Positions 55,963 to 64,000 of a stretch of DNA of 64,000 nucleotides are shown here, piece by piece. Position numbers and translations under genes: made by a program. How positions within the stretch are numbered: position 1 is the stretch's first letter; each line of letters starts with the position of its first letter. The notes beneath the pieces are model-generated. The model saw only the letters and a program-made list of their open reading frames with translations, did not search any database and was not told where the DNA came from. Source of the stretch: Erythrophleum ivorense (taxonomy: Eukaryota > Streptophyta > Magnoliopsida > Fabales > Fabaceae); the NCBI GenBank assembly GCA_026724425.1, contig JAIUCV010000084.1, forward strand, positions 2,102,001 to 2,166,000, given 5' to 3'.

Positions 55963-56823
55963 TTAAATTTGCCTCTTCGTTTCTGGCGATGGCATTTTGA
56001 TCAGGGCTTGAATCTGTTTAGGGTTCTCCTCGATGCCTCGCTGAGTTACCAGATAACCCAGGAATTCTCCAGATGTCACGGCGAAGCGACACTTGGTCGG
56101 ATTCAACTTCATATTGTATGAGTTCAGTTGCTCGAAGCATTCGCGGAGATGCGTCACATGATTTTCCTTCTTCAGGGACTTTACTAGCATGTCGTCGATG
56201 TATACTTCCTTCGTTTTTCCTAGCTGGGAAGCGAACGTTTTGTTCACGAGCCGTTGATACGTCGCTCATGCGTTCTTGAGTCCGAATGGCATTACTTGAT
56301 AGCAATAGATGCCTCGTTCCGCTTGGAAAGCTGTTTTTTCTCGATCGTCGGGGTTCATCTTAATATGGTTGTAACCTGAGAAAGCGTCCATGAAGGTTAA
56401 CAGCTCGTTTCCTGCAGTCGCTTCTACGAGGCGGTCGATATGAGGGATCGGAAAGCTGTCCTTTGGGCACGCCTTATTCAGATATGTAAAGTCTATGCAT
56501 ACTCGCCATTTCCCATTCTTCTTTTTGACCACGACCGGATTCGCGAGCCATTCGGGGTATTTGGCTTCGACGATCGAGCCCACTTTCAACAGACGCTCCA
56601 CTTCGTCGTTCACGGCCTTTTGACGCTCGTGCCCTAACTTTCGTCGCTTCTGTTTGACTGATTTAAATGTCGGATCGACGTTTAGCTCGTGACAAGCGAC
56701 ATTGATATCTACCCCCGGCATATCTTCTGCCGTCCAAGCGAAGGTGCTGATGTTCTCTTTTAAGAAAGAAATCAGTTCTTTTTGGATCGCTTCCTCCAAG
56801 TTCGCTCCAATTTCCACACATCT
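55963..56823 (-). pseudogene. Reverse transcriptase of element B
   Basis: It carries WRVCIDFTYLNKACPKDSF, FMDAFSGYNHIKM, VMPFGLKNA, then a TGA at 56266-56268, then ATYQRLVNKTF and the active site YIDDMLVKS. It ends at a TAA (55963-55965) before QLTGRIAAL. All catalytic Asp residues are retained and the frame is unbroken apart from the stops. Confidence 0.87.
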
Positions 56824-56826
56824 TTA

Positions 56827-57621
56827 TGGGTTCTGTTCGTCAATACACACAGAGATTACAGCTTCGCAGGTTGGTTCCACGATGACGGTTTCCTCGCCTT
56901 CGACTAGCATATTTTGAGCAAGCTGGCTGTTCGTCGGCTCGCCGTCATTTGTTATATGTAATTGCTATAAGAGGTTAGCTAGGTCGTTCGCCGTCTCTCG
57001 GCTCGTCTTGACCTTCTTTCTGTTCGCTTCTGGGAGTAGTTTAGGCAGAGGATTCCGAAGTTTTTGCTCCGTCATGAAGCATATTCTTGACTCCTTTTGC
57101 GAACCGAGTATGGTTTTTACTCCAGATGGAGTGGGAAACTTGATGCACAGATGATACGTAGATGGTACGGCTCGCATCGAATTTATCCACGGCGTACCCA
57201 TGATGATGTTGTAGATTGGCGGGTTATCCGAGACGGAGAAACGAACCATTTTGGTTATTCCGCCAGCTTCGACCGGAAGCGTGATCGTTCCCATTGACAT
57301 TGTCGTCTCGCCTCCGAACCCTGTTAATGGCTTCGGTGTCGACCTTACGTCAGATAGATCGATCCCCATTCGCTCAAAGGTTCCTTTGTAAATTATGTCG
57401 ACCGTGCTCCCTGTGTCGATGAGGATCCGAGCTACGTCGAAGTTTCCCACGGCTAGCATGATTACGAGGGGGTCGTCGTGCGGTTTATCGATGCCGATAA
57501 CTTCATTCTCCGTGAAGGTGATTTCGGCGTTTGGCAACTTCGGGGGTTCGTACCAGTTGACCGCTGCGTCGGCTCGTCGTTGAAAGGCTTTGATTGACGA
57601 CACGGTGTCTGGGCAGTATTG
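56827..57621 (-). pseudogene. Aspartic protease region of element B
   Basis: Directly follows a TAG after MGG at the gag boundary. Protease motif ILIDTGSTVDIIY, then KPLTGFGGETTMS and IIMGTPWINSMRA. Stops follow at 56965-56967 (TAG, context UAG CAA UUA) and 56824-56826 (TAA), both in frame with reverse transcriptase. Confidence 0.82.
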
Positions 57622-59529
57622 CTAGCCGCCCATTATGAGGTGAATTCTTCTTCGAGCGCCACCTTGATCGTCGGAGTCCTTCCGTCTTCCGCGCTTTGGT
57701 TGATCGATCGGTCGATCTGATTTCTCCGGTCGTTCTCTCGGTTCGGGTCGCTCCAGATCCTCCAATTTTAAGTCGCCTTTCAGTTCTCCGCTAAGCAGCT
57801 TCTTCGCGAGCTCCGCTCCTAGATGGCGGCACTTCTCGGTAGAATGGCCGTAGCATTGGTGAAACTCGCAGTAGGCTTTGTCGTCGTAGTTCGGTGAGCT
57901 TTGGTTCCTCACCCATGTGTTGCTTTTTAGCGCTTTTCCCCTTCTAGTGCCTATTTGGGTTACGAAGTCCGACTGTTGGCTCGTCTCCACTTGGTAGTTA
58001 TGCGCCCCAGACAGGTTCCGCCCTTCGTGATACACGTATCCGCCTCGCTGGTTGTGGCGCTTCTGACTAGTCTGCGGCTGCGCTGCTGGTGGCGGTCTAG
58101 CTGTTGCCTTGGATGAACTGTGGAGTGCGGTCAACACTTTCATATCTTCTTCTTCTGCCACGAATGCCACGGATCGATGGATTGCGTTGGCGATCGACTT
58201 AGGTTTATTGAGGGCGAGCTCTTTTCGGAAATCCGACTGGAACCACAACCCCTTTTTGAGTGAATCGACGGCAATTTCGTCGTTAATTGTTCCTTCCTTT
58301 GACATAGTCGTTTTGAATCGCTCCATGAAGCTACGAAGCGATTCTTCTTCTCCTTGGACCATATTCCACAGATTAATCGCCGAGGCTGATTTCTCTATAA
58401 ACATAGAGTATTGTTTAAGGAAGAGAGCCGTTAGCTGCTGGAAGTTTTCAATCGAATTTGACTCGAGGTTTAAGAACCAGTCCAGGGCCGCGCCCTTCAG
58501 ATACTCAGCGAATAACAGGCAGAATCCAGCATCCTTTTCTTCCGCGCTTCTGAATGCAGCTCGACTCAATGCGACCCGAAACGCGTTAATATGATCCTTA
58601 GGATTGGTCGAGCCATCATACTTCTGGATGCTCAATTTCTCTGGGTCGATTACCTTGGCGTTAATTATCCGAGCCGAGAAAGGTGTATGTTCCGCGTCCT
58701 CGCATATTTGAGCGATCTCTGGCGCTGAGCTGAGTGCTCTGTGGATTTGAGATCGAAGCTGCTTTGCCTCGTTATCAGATCTTTCAAGGCGAGCCCGAAT
58801 TTCGGCCAATTCGTCTCGGCTCATATTCAGTTCTTTGCTAGGAGTATTTCTCCTTGAGGAGCTCGGGCCTCGCGGCAGCCGATCCTTGCTTCGAGTACCG
58901 TGGGGAGTTGGTGTCCGTTTCTCGAGTAGGAGACGCGTAATGGCTTCCGCAAACGTTTCGGAAGAGGGTATAGTAGGCGAGACGTCCGTGCTCCGTTCGG
59001 CAATCTTAGTTGGTTGATTCAGATCGTCAATCAAGTCGCTCGGGGCGGATTCGCCTTGACTTGATAGTATCTGCCTGAGCATCTCGGCCAGTGATTCCGG
59101 GGTGATATCGCTGGGGATCTGGTCTCCCAGGTTGAGTCGTATCGGGTTAATTGGTTGAGTATCCTTGCGCTTTGTGTTCTGCTTCTTTCCGCGGAGACGT
59201 GGTGGCGAATCATCTGGCTCGGAACTTGTCTCGCTTTGCTCGGGCGTTTTTTCTTCTTCTTCTTCTCCCTCCGTTTCATCGGTTGGGGACTCGAAGGCCA
59301 GATTCTTCGGGTCGAGTTTCTTTCGTTGCCTGGCGTCTCGTTCTTCTCTTTCCTTTAGTTGGGTGCGTAGATTTTCGAGCTCTTGAGTCAACGTGCTGTT
59401 CAAGGCTCCTTGCTCTTCAGTTTGTTTTTTCAGGGCAGCGATTGTCTCTGTTTCCGTTTGGCTTGCCGCCGCGCCTCCTTCGCGTTGCTGACCGGTTGGG
59501 TCGGTCTCGTCCAGGTTTATATCCGTCAT
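57622..59529 (-). CDS. Gag of Tat element B
   Basis: The 635-residue frame starts MTDINLDETDPTGQ. It has an N-terminal coiled coil (ALKKQTEEQGALNSTLTQ, LKEREERDARQRKKL), acidic and Pro/Ser linkers, and the retrotransposon gag domain (FAEYLKGAALDWFLNLESNS, LTALFLKQYSMF, SLRSFMERFK). A knuckle-like CEFHQCYGHSTEKCRHLG follows. It ends MGG-TAG, with the protease continuing in the same frame. It would form the particle. The ATG is about 37 bp inside the primer site. Intact as an ORF. Confidence 0.85.
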   Translation of the reverse strand: MTDINLDETDPTGQQREGGAAASQTETETIAALKKQTEEQGALNSTLTQELENLRTQLKEREERDARQRKKLDPKNLAFESPTDETEGEEEEEKTPEQSETSSEPDDSPPRLRGKKQNTKRKDTQPINPIRLNLGDQIPSDITPESLAEMLRQILSSQGESAPSDLIDDLNQPTKIAERSTDVSPTIPSSETFAEAITRLLLEKRTPTPHGTRSKDRLPRGPSSSRRNTPSKELNMSRDELAEIRARLERSDNEAKQLRSQIHRALSSAPEIAQICEDAEHTPFSARIINAKVIDPEKLSIQKYDGSTNPKDHINAFRVALSRAAFRSAEEKDAGFCLLFAEYLKGAALDWFLNLESNSIENFQQLTALFLKQYSMFIEKSASAINLWNMVQGEEESLRSFMERFKTTMSKEGTINDEIAVDSLKKGLWFQSDFRKELALNKPKSIANAIHRSVAFVAEEEDMKVLTALHSSSKATARPPPAAQPQTSQKRHNQRGGYVYHEGRNLSGAHNYQVETSQQSDFVTQIGTRRGKALKSNTWVRNQSSPNYDDKAYCEFHQCYGHSTEKCRHLGAELAKKLLSGELKGDLKLEDLERPEPRERPEKSDRPIDQPKRGRRKDSDDQGGARRRIHLIMGG

Positions 59530-59565
59530 CCTGCTTCGTATTCCTTGTGTATGAATTCTCTTCTG

Positions 59566-59583
59566 CCCCTCCTTCTAGCGCCA
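59566..59583 (-). other. Primer binding site of element B, tRNA-Asn
   Basis: The plus strand CCCCTCCTTCTAGCGCCA equals the 3' end of plant tRNA-Asn(GTT) as I recall it, including CCA, over 18 nt. It is located 3 bp from the LTR. Confidence 0.75.
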
Positions 59584-59586
59584 AAT

Positions 59587-60051
59587 TGTGCGAGCCGAAA
59601 CTTGCGCAATATTATTTAGTTCGTTTTTAGGGAGAGCCGAGGAATTCTATTGATTAAACACGAAGAGGACGAGCCAAAGTTGGTTTTATTATTAGCTGTT
59701 ATGCGAGCTATGAAATTTATGGCGTATGCCTTTGCTATGGGTAAAAAGTCATCCCTAAAACAGTTAACGTCGATTCCTATTTATAAGAGAATAGGAACTG
59801 ACTTTACAAGATTTAAGTAAATTTTCCATTATGAAACTTTCCATTTCTGCTCGCGCCGACTTATGTTTATGGAAAACTTCGAACATGGGCTTTCTTCGAT
59901 GGGCCTCGGCTCGAATCGCTATACTGGATGTTGGCTCGACCCATTGATAGGTTTCTTCCCGATTTTCTGGTTTAGTCGACGGTTCGGCCCGACTAGCCTT
60001 GATCACGCCGGTTCGAATGATAATGTGATGGAGGGAAATCTGACCCCAACA
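59587..60051 (-). repeat. Right (5') LTR of element B
   Basis: 465 bp, TGTGCGAGCC to CCCCAACA, with a minus-strand TATA-like box CTTATAAATAG at about 59777-59787. Confidence 0.95.
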
Positions 60052-60134
60052 GTATCCAAGATGCGGGGTACCAGTGCAGTTTCCCAGCTAGAAACCAAGC
60101 AAGCCAAGTTGAGAACGATAGAAAAATCACCTGC
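60052..60134 (-). pseudogene. HMA5: HMA5 exon fragment upstream of the retrotransposon
   Basis: Minus-strand reading after an AG acceptor at 60135-60136 gives VIFLSFSTWLAWFLAGKLHW and YPASWI, which is the HMA5 transmembrane segment preceding the CPC motif. It joins IPSSIDSFELAL at 48027 across the insertion, using the duplicated GTATC. Upstream exons (N-terminal metal-binding MxCxxC domains and the first transmembrane helices) are not visible in the following 1.9 kb, so the gene was also 5'-truncated. Confidence 0.85.
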
Positions 60135-60136
60135 AT

Positions 60137-62055
60137 TATTATAACCCAATGAGTAAGTGATAAAATGTGTATATGCAAATCTCCCACATAAGGGAAACAA
60201 ACGAACGCCTTCGAACACCGCTAACAATGGTATCTCAACATGAGTTTCTCACAAAATAGAAAACAATATTTTATTGAGTGAGTGATGGCAAAAGTTACTC
60301 AAAAGTTTCTCAAAGTTACTCAAATTCAAGGACAACAAAACTCTTAAACTAGCTTTTGTGGGCAATTGGTTTGTGCCCAAAAAATAAAACAGTGTGCATA
60401 TAAGAGCACGTGTATTGAAATTTTCTTACATATATCTCTCACATTTGAAAGAGTAATATTTTATTGAATGAATTTTCAAATAGTGGAGAAACTAGGGGAT
60501 GTATTGAAATTGAGATTTGAAATGATTTAGGGTGATTTGTATTAAAATAACAAATCTAGTGTTATTCAAATTTGAATTCTAAAAATCTTCTAAAATTCAG
60601 TGTTATTGAACTTGTGATTTTAAAATCCACTGTTATTGGAAATATCTTTAAAAGTGGATTTTTAAAATTAGATTTGATTTTTAGAGTGATTTGGTGAGAT
60701 TTCCTTGTTAAAAAAAAAGAAAATTGTGAATGTACCCCAAAAAAGCTTCTCTTGTCCTTTTACTCCTTTTTTTACTTTGGTCATTTTTTGCCAAGATTAC
60801 CCTTTTAATATAATTAAAAACTTATACTAAACTCTTTTACAAATTAACAAAATTTATAAAATTCATAAAAATAACCTAAAAACTGTTTAAAAAATTTGAA
60901 CATTTTTAAAATTGGTTTTCATGTTCAGAAAATTATTAGAAGTTTGGTTCTACCAATCTCTAAACTCAAAGTAGAATACGTAGTTATTCGGAAGTCTAAT
61001 GGCTGTAGAATTCAGAATCTACAGCTAGCTCATACTTCTACCAAAATCAGAATTCGATATCTATCAAATACTATACGCTCTACCGTTTGGTAGAATTTGC
61101 TCCCAATATATTCTACAGAATACACTATCTTCTGCTAATAGTGGATTTCAAGTTTTACGCTAAACATAGTAGTAAACGCTAAAAAAAAAGCTTTAGATGA
61201 AGGAAATTATAATATTAAAAAATAGTAGTAAAAGCTGTTAATTTTGATTTTTGACAATTTTTCTCAAATTTGTAATTAATTAAAATATTCAAAAGCTTTT
61301 TACATCTCATATCGCAAAGGCCGAAAGGTCAGAAAATGTTTTTACAAAGGGAAAAGACTTGCTTTAGCATAGATGGTATAGATGGTTCATCGTCACTTTC
61401 ACTGGTTTTCTTATATTAATGAAATAAGAGTTACAGAGAAGACAACAGTTCAGAACCATTACAGCCAACAAAAACAAAAGTTTTAAAAGGAAGAATCTAC
61501 CAATGTAGATGTAAAGAGCATAAAGAGAAGAGAGTGAGTCTTCAATAAGGAATAAATAGATCGGGACCATTCTTGGAAAACCAAAGTACCTCTTTCTTAT
61601 CCCAAAAGAGACATTGCTCTACATTTGTCTTCCACCGTACGGAGGACCAAGTTTAATACCTTCCTGAAAGGAAGCGTTACTCCATCATGTAGTCTCTTAT
61701 TTCTTTCCCGAAACAGAGATAGATAGAGAAATGGATTGTGGAATACTGGATTCATTGGCACTTATAGTCTGTAAGATCAAATCACTCTCAAATGTTGAAT
61801 GTCTTAAAATTATTTTGTTTTTTTTTTTTTCCAAGACGAAACTTGACTTTGTGGAGCATTCATACTGATATTAATAATCTTTGTGGAAAATATCTCATCT
61901 TTCTGCGCAATTAGTCTTTCACAGGAGACTTTTCAAGCCAAGCTTTAATTTTGTTTTTTTTCCACATATGTAAAAAAACAATCCAATGATTCTAGTCTTC
62001 AACATCACTCGTTTCACAGCAAAAAAAAAAAGCAAAGAAACAAAAGAAAAAAAAT
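60137..62055. other. AT-rich region between HMA5 remnant and RLP gene
   Basis: No gene. Between 60230 and 60720 are MITE-like stretches, with a repeated CAATATTTTATTGA/TAATATTTTATTGA phrase near 60266 and 60446 and blocks resembling the TTATTGG-type MITE seen elsewhere in the window. The RLP promoter should lie at the right end; no convincing TATA box was chosen. Confidence 0.45.
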
Positions 62056-64000
62056 ATGATGCATTATTGTAGTGAGGGGAAGATGATGAAGATAATATGG
62101 AGCTTGTGTTTAATCTTCTCTCTTTTTGACTCAATATTTGTTTTTGCATCTCCTGCTAAGCACTTGTGTCTTCGAGACCAGAAAGATGCTCTGTGGGAGT
62201 TCAAGAGCGAGTTTTATGTCCAAAAGCCTGATTGGATGGAGTCTGATGCGAAGACGACGACAGAGAAGTGGAAGAACAACACTGATTGCTGTTCTTGGGA
62301 TGGTGTCTCTTGTGATCCTAACACCGGTAAGGTCGTTGAGTTATTCCTCTGGGCTAGTTTTCTCAATGGCCCTCTGAGATCTAATAGTAGTTTGTTTAGA
62401 CTACAACACCTTCAGAGCCTTGAAATTGGCTCGAATAATCTTTCGGGTATTCTACCAAGTTCCATCAGCAACCTCAAATATTTGAAAGTTTTGAAACTCG
62501 GTGGTTGCGATATGTTTGGAAAGATTCCTTCTTCACTCGGAAATCTTTCTCATCTCACTAATCTTGATCTTTCTGGAAATGATTTCACCGGTGAGCTACC
62601 AGATTCGATTGGCAGCTTAACTCAACTAACAGAGCTGCAACTTGCAGTGGCCAAGCACAGTGGGAACTTTCCTCTTCAGCTACTCAATTTGAGTGAGCTC
62701 ACTGGGATCGACCTTCGTTTTAACCAGTTCGAAGGTATGCTTCCTTCTAACATGAGCAGCCTCTCCAAGCTAGTGTCTTTTGATATAACTGGAAATTCAT
62801 TTTCCGGATCTGTTCCGTCGTCTCTCTTCATGATCCCTTCGTTGATGATTCTTAGCATGGGGAAAAACGACTTCAACGGTCCTCTTGAGATTGGTAATAT
62901 CTCTTCTTCACCATCTACACTTGGAAGTTTATCCCTTGAAGAAAACAGTTTCAATGGGCCAATCTCGGGATCTATATCGAAACTAGTCGGGCTCACGTTT
63001 CTTGATCTTTCTTTTTGGAACACAGAAAGAGGCATGGTTGATTTCAGCAGTTTCTTGCATCTCAAGTCACTTCAGACACTTCACCTCTCTTATCTGAATA
63101 CAAGTAGCATGGTGGACTTGAGTCTTTTCTCAGATCTCATGTCACTTGGAGAGTTGAATCTTTCAGGGAATAATTTGAAGATCAGTGAAACTCTCAGTCT
63201 TCCCTCATCCATAGAAGACTTGGCTTTATCATCCTGCAATATTGCCGTGTTTCCCAAGTTTATACAAAACCAAACAAGTTTGTATTCTCTTGACATTTCT
63301 GTCAATCAAATTGAAGGTCAAGTACCAGAGTGGTTATGGAGCCTGCCAGCGTTGCGGCATGTAAACATTTCTCAGAATCTTTTCAATGGTTTTGAAGGAT
63401 CAGCGGATGTTATTCAAAGAAGTGAAAAAGTAATGATTGATATAAGCTCAAACGCTTTCCAAGATCCATTTCCTTTGTTACCAAACTCTACGATATACTT
63501 TTCAGGCTCGAATAATCGGTTTTCGGGAGAGATTCCTAGGGCAATATGTGAACTGGTTAATCTGGATACACTTGTTCTATCCAACAACAACTTCAGCGGT
63601 TCTATTCCTCGGTGTTTCCAGAATTTCAATGCTAGTCTTTCGATCTTGCATCTACAGAATAACAGCCTCTCTGGTGTTTTTCCAGAGGAATCTGTCAGTG
63701 TTGCCTTGAGATCACTTGATGTTGGTCACAACCGGTTGTCGGGAAAACTCCCCAAGTCTTTGATCAAATGCACTATTCTCGAGTTTCTGAACATGGGAGA
63801 CAACATGATCAATGACACGTTTCCTTTCTGGTTGAGCTTGTTGCCGAATCTACAGATTCTTGTCCTTGGTTCTAACAAGTTCCACGGGCCACTATCTTCT
63901 CTTGGAGATTCTTTAAGTTTCCCCAACCTGCGAATGTTTGACATATCGGAAAATCGCTTCACTGGAGTCTTGCCATCAGATTACTTTGCTGGTTGGAGTG
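62056..64000 (+). CDS. LRR receptor-like protein (RLP47/48/50-type), 3' end outside window
   Basis: The frame is open from the ATG at 62056 to the window edge (648 codons), with no intron needed. In-frame ATGs at 62083 and 62086 give MMKIIWSLCLIFSLF and are alternative starts just before the signal peptide (to about residue 32). The N-terminal cap has Cys pairs (HLCLRDQKDALWEF, then NNTDCCSWDGVSCD). About twenty LRRs of the LxxLxLxxNxFxGxIPxxL type follow (LTNLDLSGNDFTGELPDSIG, LDTLVLSNNNFSGSIPRCF), with many N-glycosylation sites. RLPs sit in the plasma membrane without a kinase and signal through SOBIR1/BAK1, often in defence. The island domain, last LRRs and transmembrane helix lie beyond the edge. 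Confidence 0.9.
   Translation, partial: MMHYCSEGKMMKIIWSLCLIFSLFDSIFVFASPAKHLCLRDQKDALWEFKSEFYVQKPDWMESDAKTTTEKWKNNTDCCSWDGVSCDPNTGKVVELFLWASFLNGPLRSNSSLFRLQHLQSLEIGSNNLSGILPSSISNLKYLKVLKLGGCDMFGKIPSSLGNLSHLTNLDLSGNDFTGELPDSIGSLTQLTELQLAVAKHSGNFPLQLLNLSELTGIDLRFNQFEGMLPSNMSSLSKLVSFDITGNSFSGSVPSSLFMIPSLMILSMGKNDFNGPLEIGNISSSPSTLGSLSLEENSFNGPISGSISKLVGLTFLDLSFWNTERGMVDFSSFLHLKSLQTLHLSYLNTSSMVDLSLFSDLMSLGELNLSGNNLKISETLSLPSSIEDLALSSCNIAVFPKFIQNQTSLYSLDISVNQIEGQVPEWLWSLPALRHVNISQNLFNGFEGSADVIQRSEKVMIDISSNAFQDPFPLLPNSTIYFSGSNNRFSGEIPRAICELVNLDTLVLSNNNFSGSIPRCFQNFNASLSILHLQNNSLSGVFPEESVSVALRSLDVGHNRLSGKLPKSLIKCTILEFLNMGDNMINDTFPFWLSLLPNLQILVLGSNKFHGPLSSLGDSLSFPNLRMFDISENRFTGVLPSDYFAGWS

Larger units (their letters stand above)
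48028..60051 (-). mobile_element. Ty3/gypsy LTR retrotransposon, Tat lineage (element B), complete, inserted in HMA5
   Basis: The 12,024-bp element is bounded by GTATC (48023-48027 and 60052-60056). Both LTRs are 465 bp and differ at four sites. The minus-strand order is LTR, primer site, gag, protease, reverse transcriptase, archaeal-type RNase H, integrase, post-pol motif, MITE, antisense gene, purine tract (GAGCTGGGGG), LTR. The whole gag-pol is in one frame with nine internal stops and no frameshift. The antisense gene on the plus strand has no stop in its exons. Confidence 0.95.

Noticed and set aside
60141..60240. Further HMA5 coding sequence upstream of 60134
   Set aside because: The acceptor site at 60135-60136 and loss of similarity indicate intron or unrelated sequence; expected upstream exon motifs are absent.

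Overview
The window is plant nuclear DNA, almost certainly Brassicaceae. The host genes read like Arabidopsis genes: a CER26-type BAHD protein, the chloroplast J-protein J20, plant histone H4, an HMA5-type copper ATPase remnant and an RLP47/48/50-type LRR receptor-like protein. No bacterial or viral operon structure is present. From memory, J20 (AT4G13830) and CER26 (AT4G13840) are neighbours on Arabidopsis chromosome 4 with RLP genes close by, so the window looks like a rearranged, transposon-expanded version of that interval.

Layout: 1-8013 is a Tat-lineage Ty3/gypsy element on the minus strand (element A) that runs off the left edge. 10259-14482 is a Mutator-like element with about 350-bp terminal inverted repeats and a decayed transposase. 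15376-22812 is an Athila-type gypsy element that keeps only gag and protease. 24898-28799 is the CER26-like gene, with a Helitron-like insertion in its single intron. 29416-30669 is J20, convergent with it. 30993-40523 is a mosaic of MITE and Helitron-like sequence, with a young internally deleted Copia element at 34637-37929. tRNA-Cys(GCA) lies at 40777-40848 and histone H4 at 41263-41574. 42851-45500 is a non-autonomous Tat-like element (element C) whose LTRs carry a 20-bp minisatellite. 46190-60134 is a 5'-truncated HMA5 pseudogene split by a complete 12,024-bp Tat element (element B, 48028-60051), which itself carries a 608-bp hAT-like MITE. 62056 to the end is the start of an RLP gene.

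Clean target-site duplications can be read for seven insertions: MULE, Athila, Copia, Tat-like C, Tat B, the MITE inside B, and a 28-bp retroposed fragment. About 60 percent of the window is transposon-derived. The host genes CER26-like, J20, H4, tRNA-Cys and RLP look intact; HMA5 is dead.

Most interesting observations: (1) a roughly 45-nt non-coding motif, foldable as a stem with an inner hairpin, is shared by all three Tat-type elements, just after pol in A and B and inside the LTRs of C; (2) the gag-pol of element B is one uninterrupted frame of 1,986 codons broken only by nine stops, all explainable by C-to-T change, although its LTRs differ at only four sites; (3) three recently mobilised or well-preserved elements lack essential domains, which implies mobilisation in trans.
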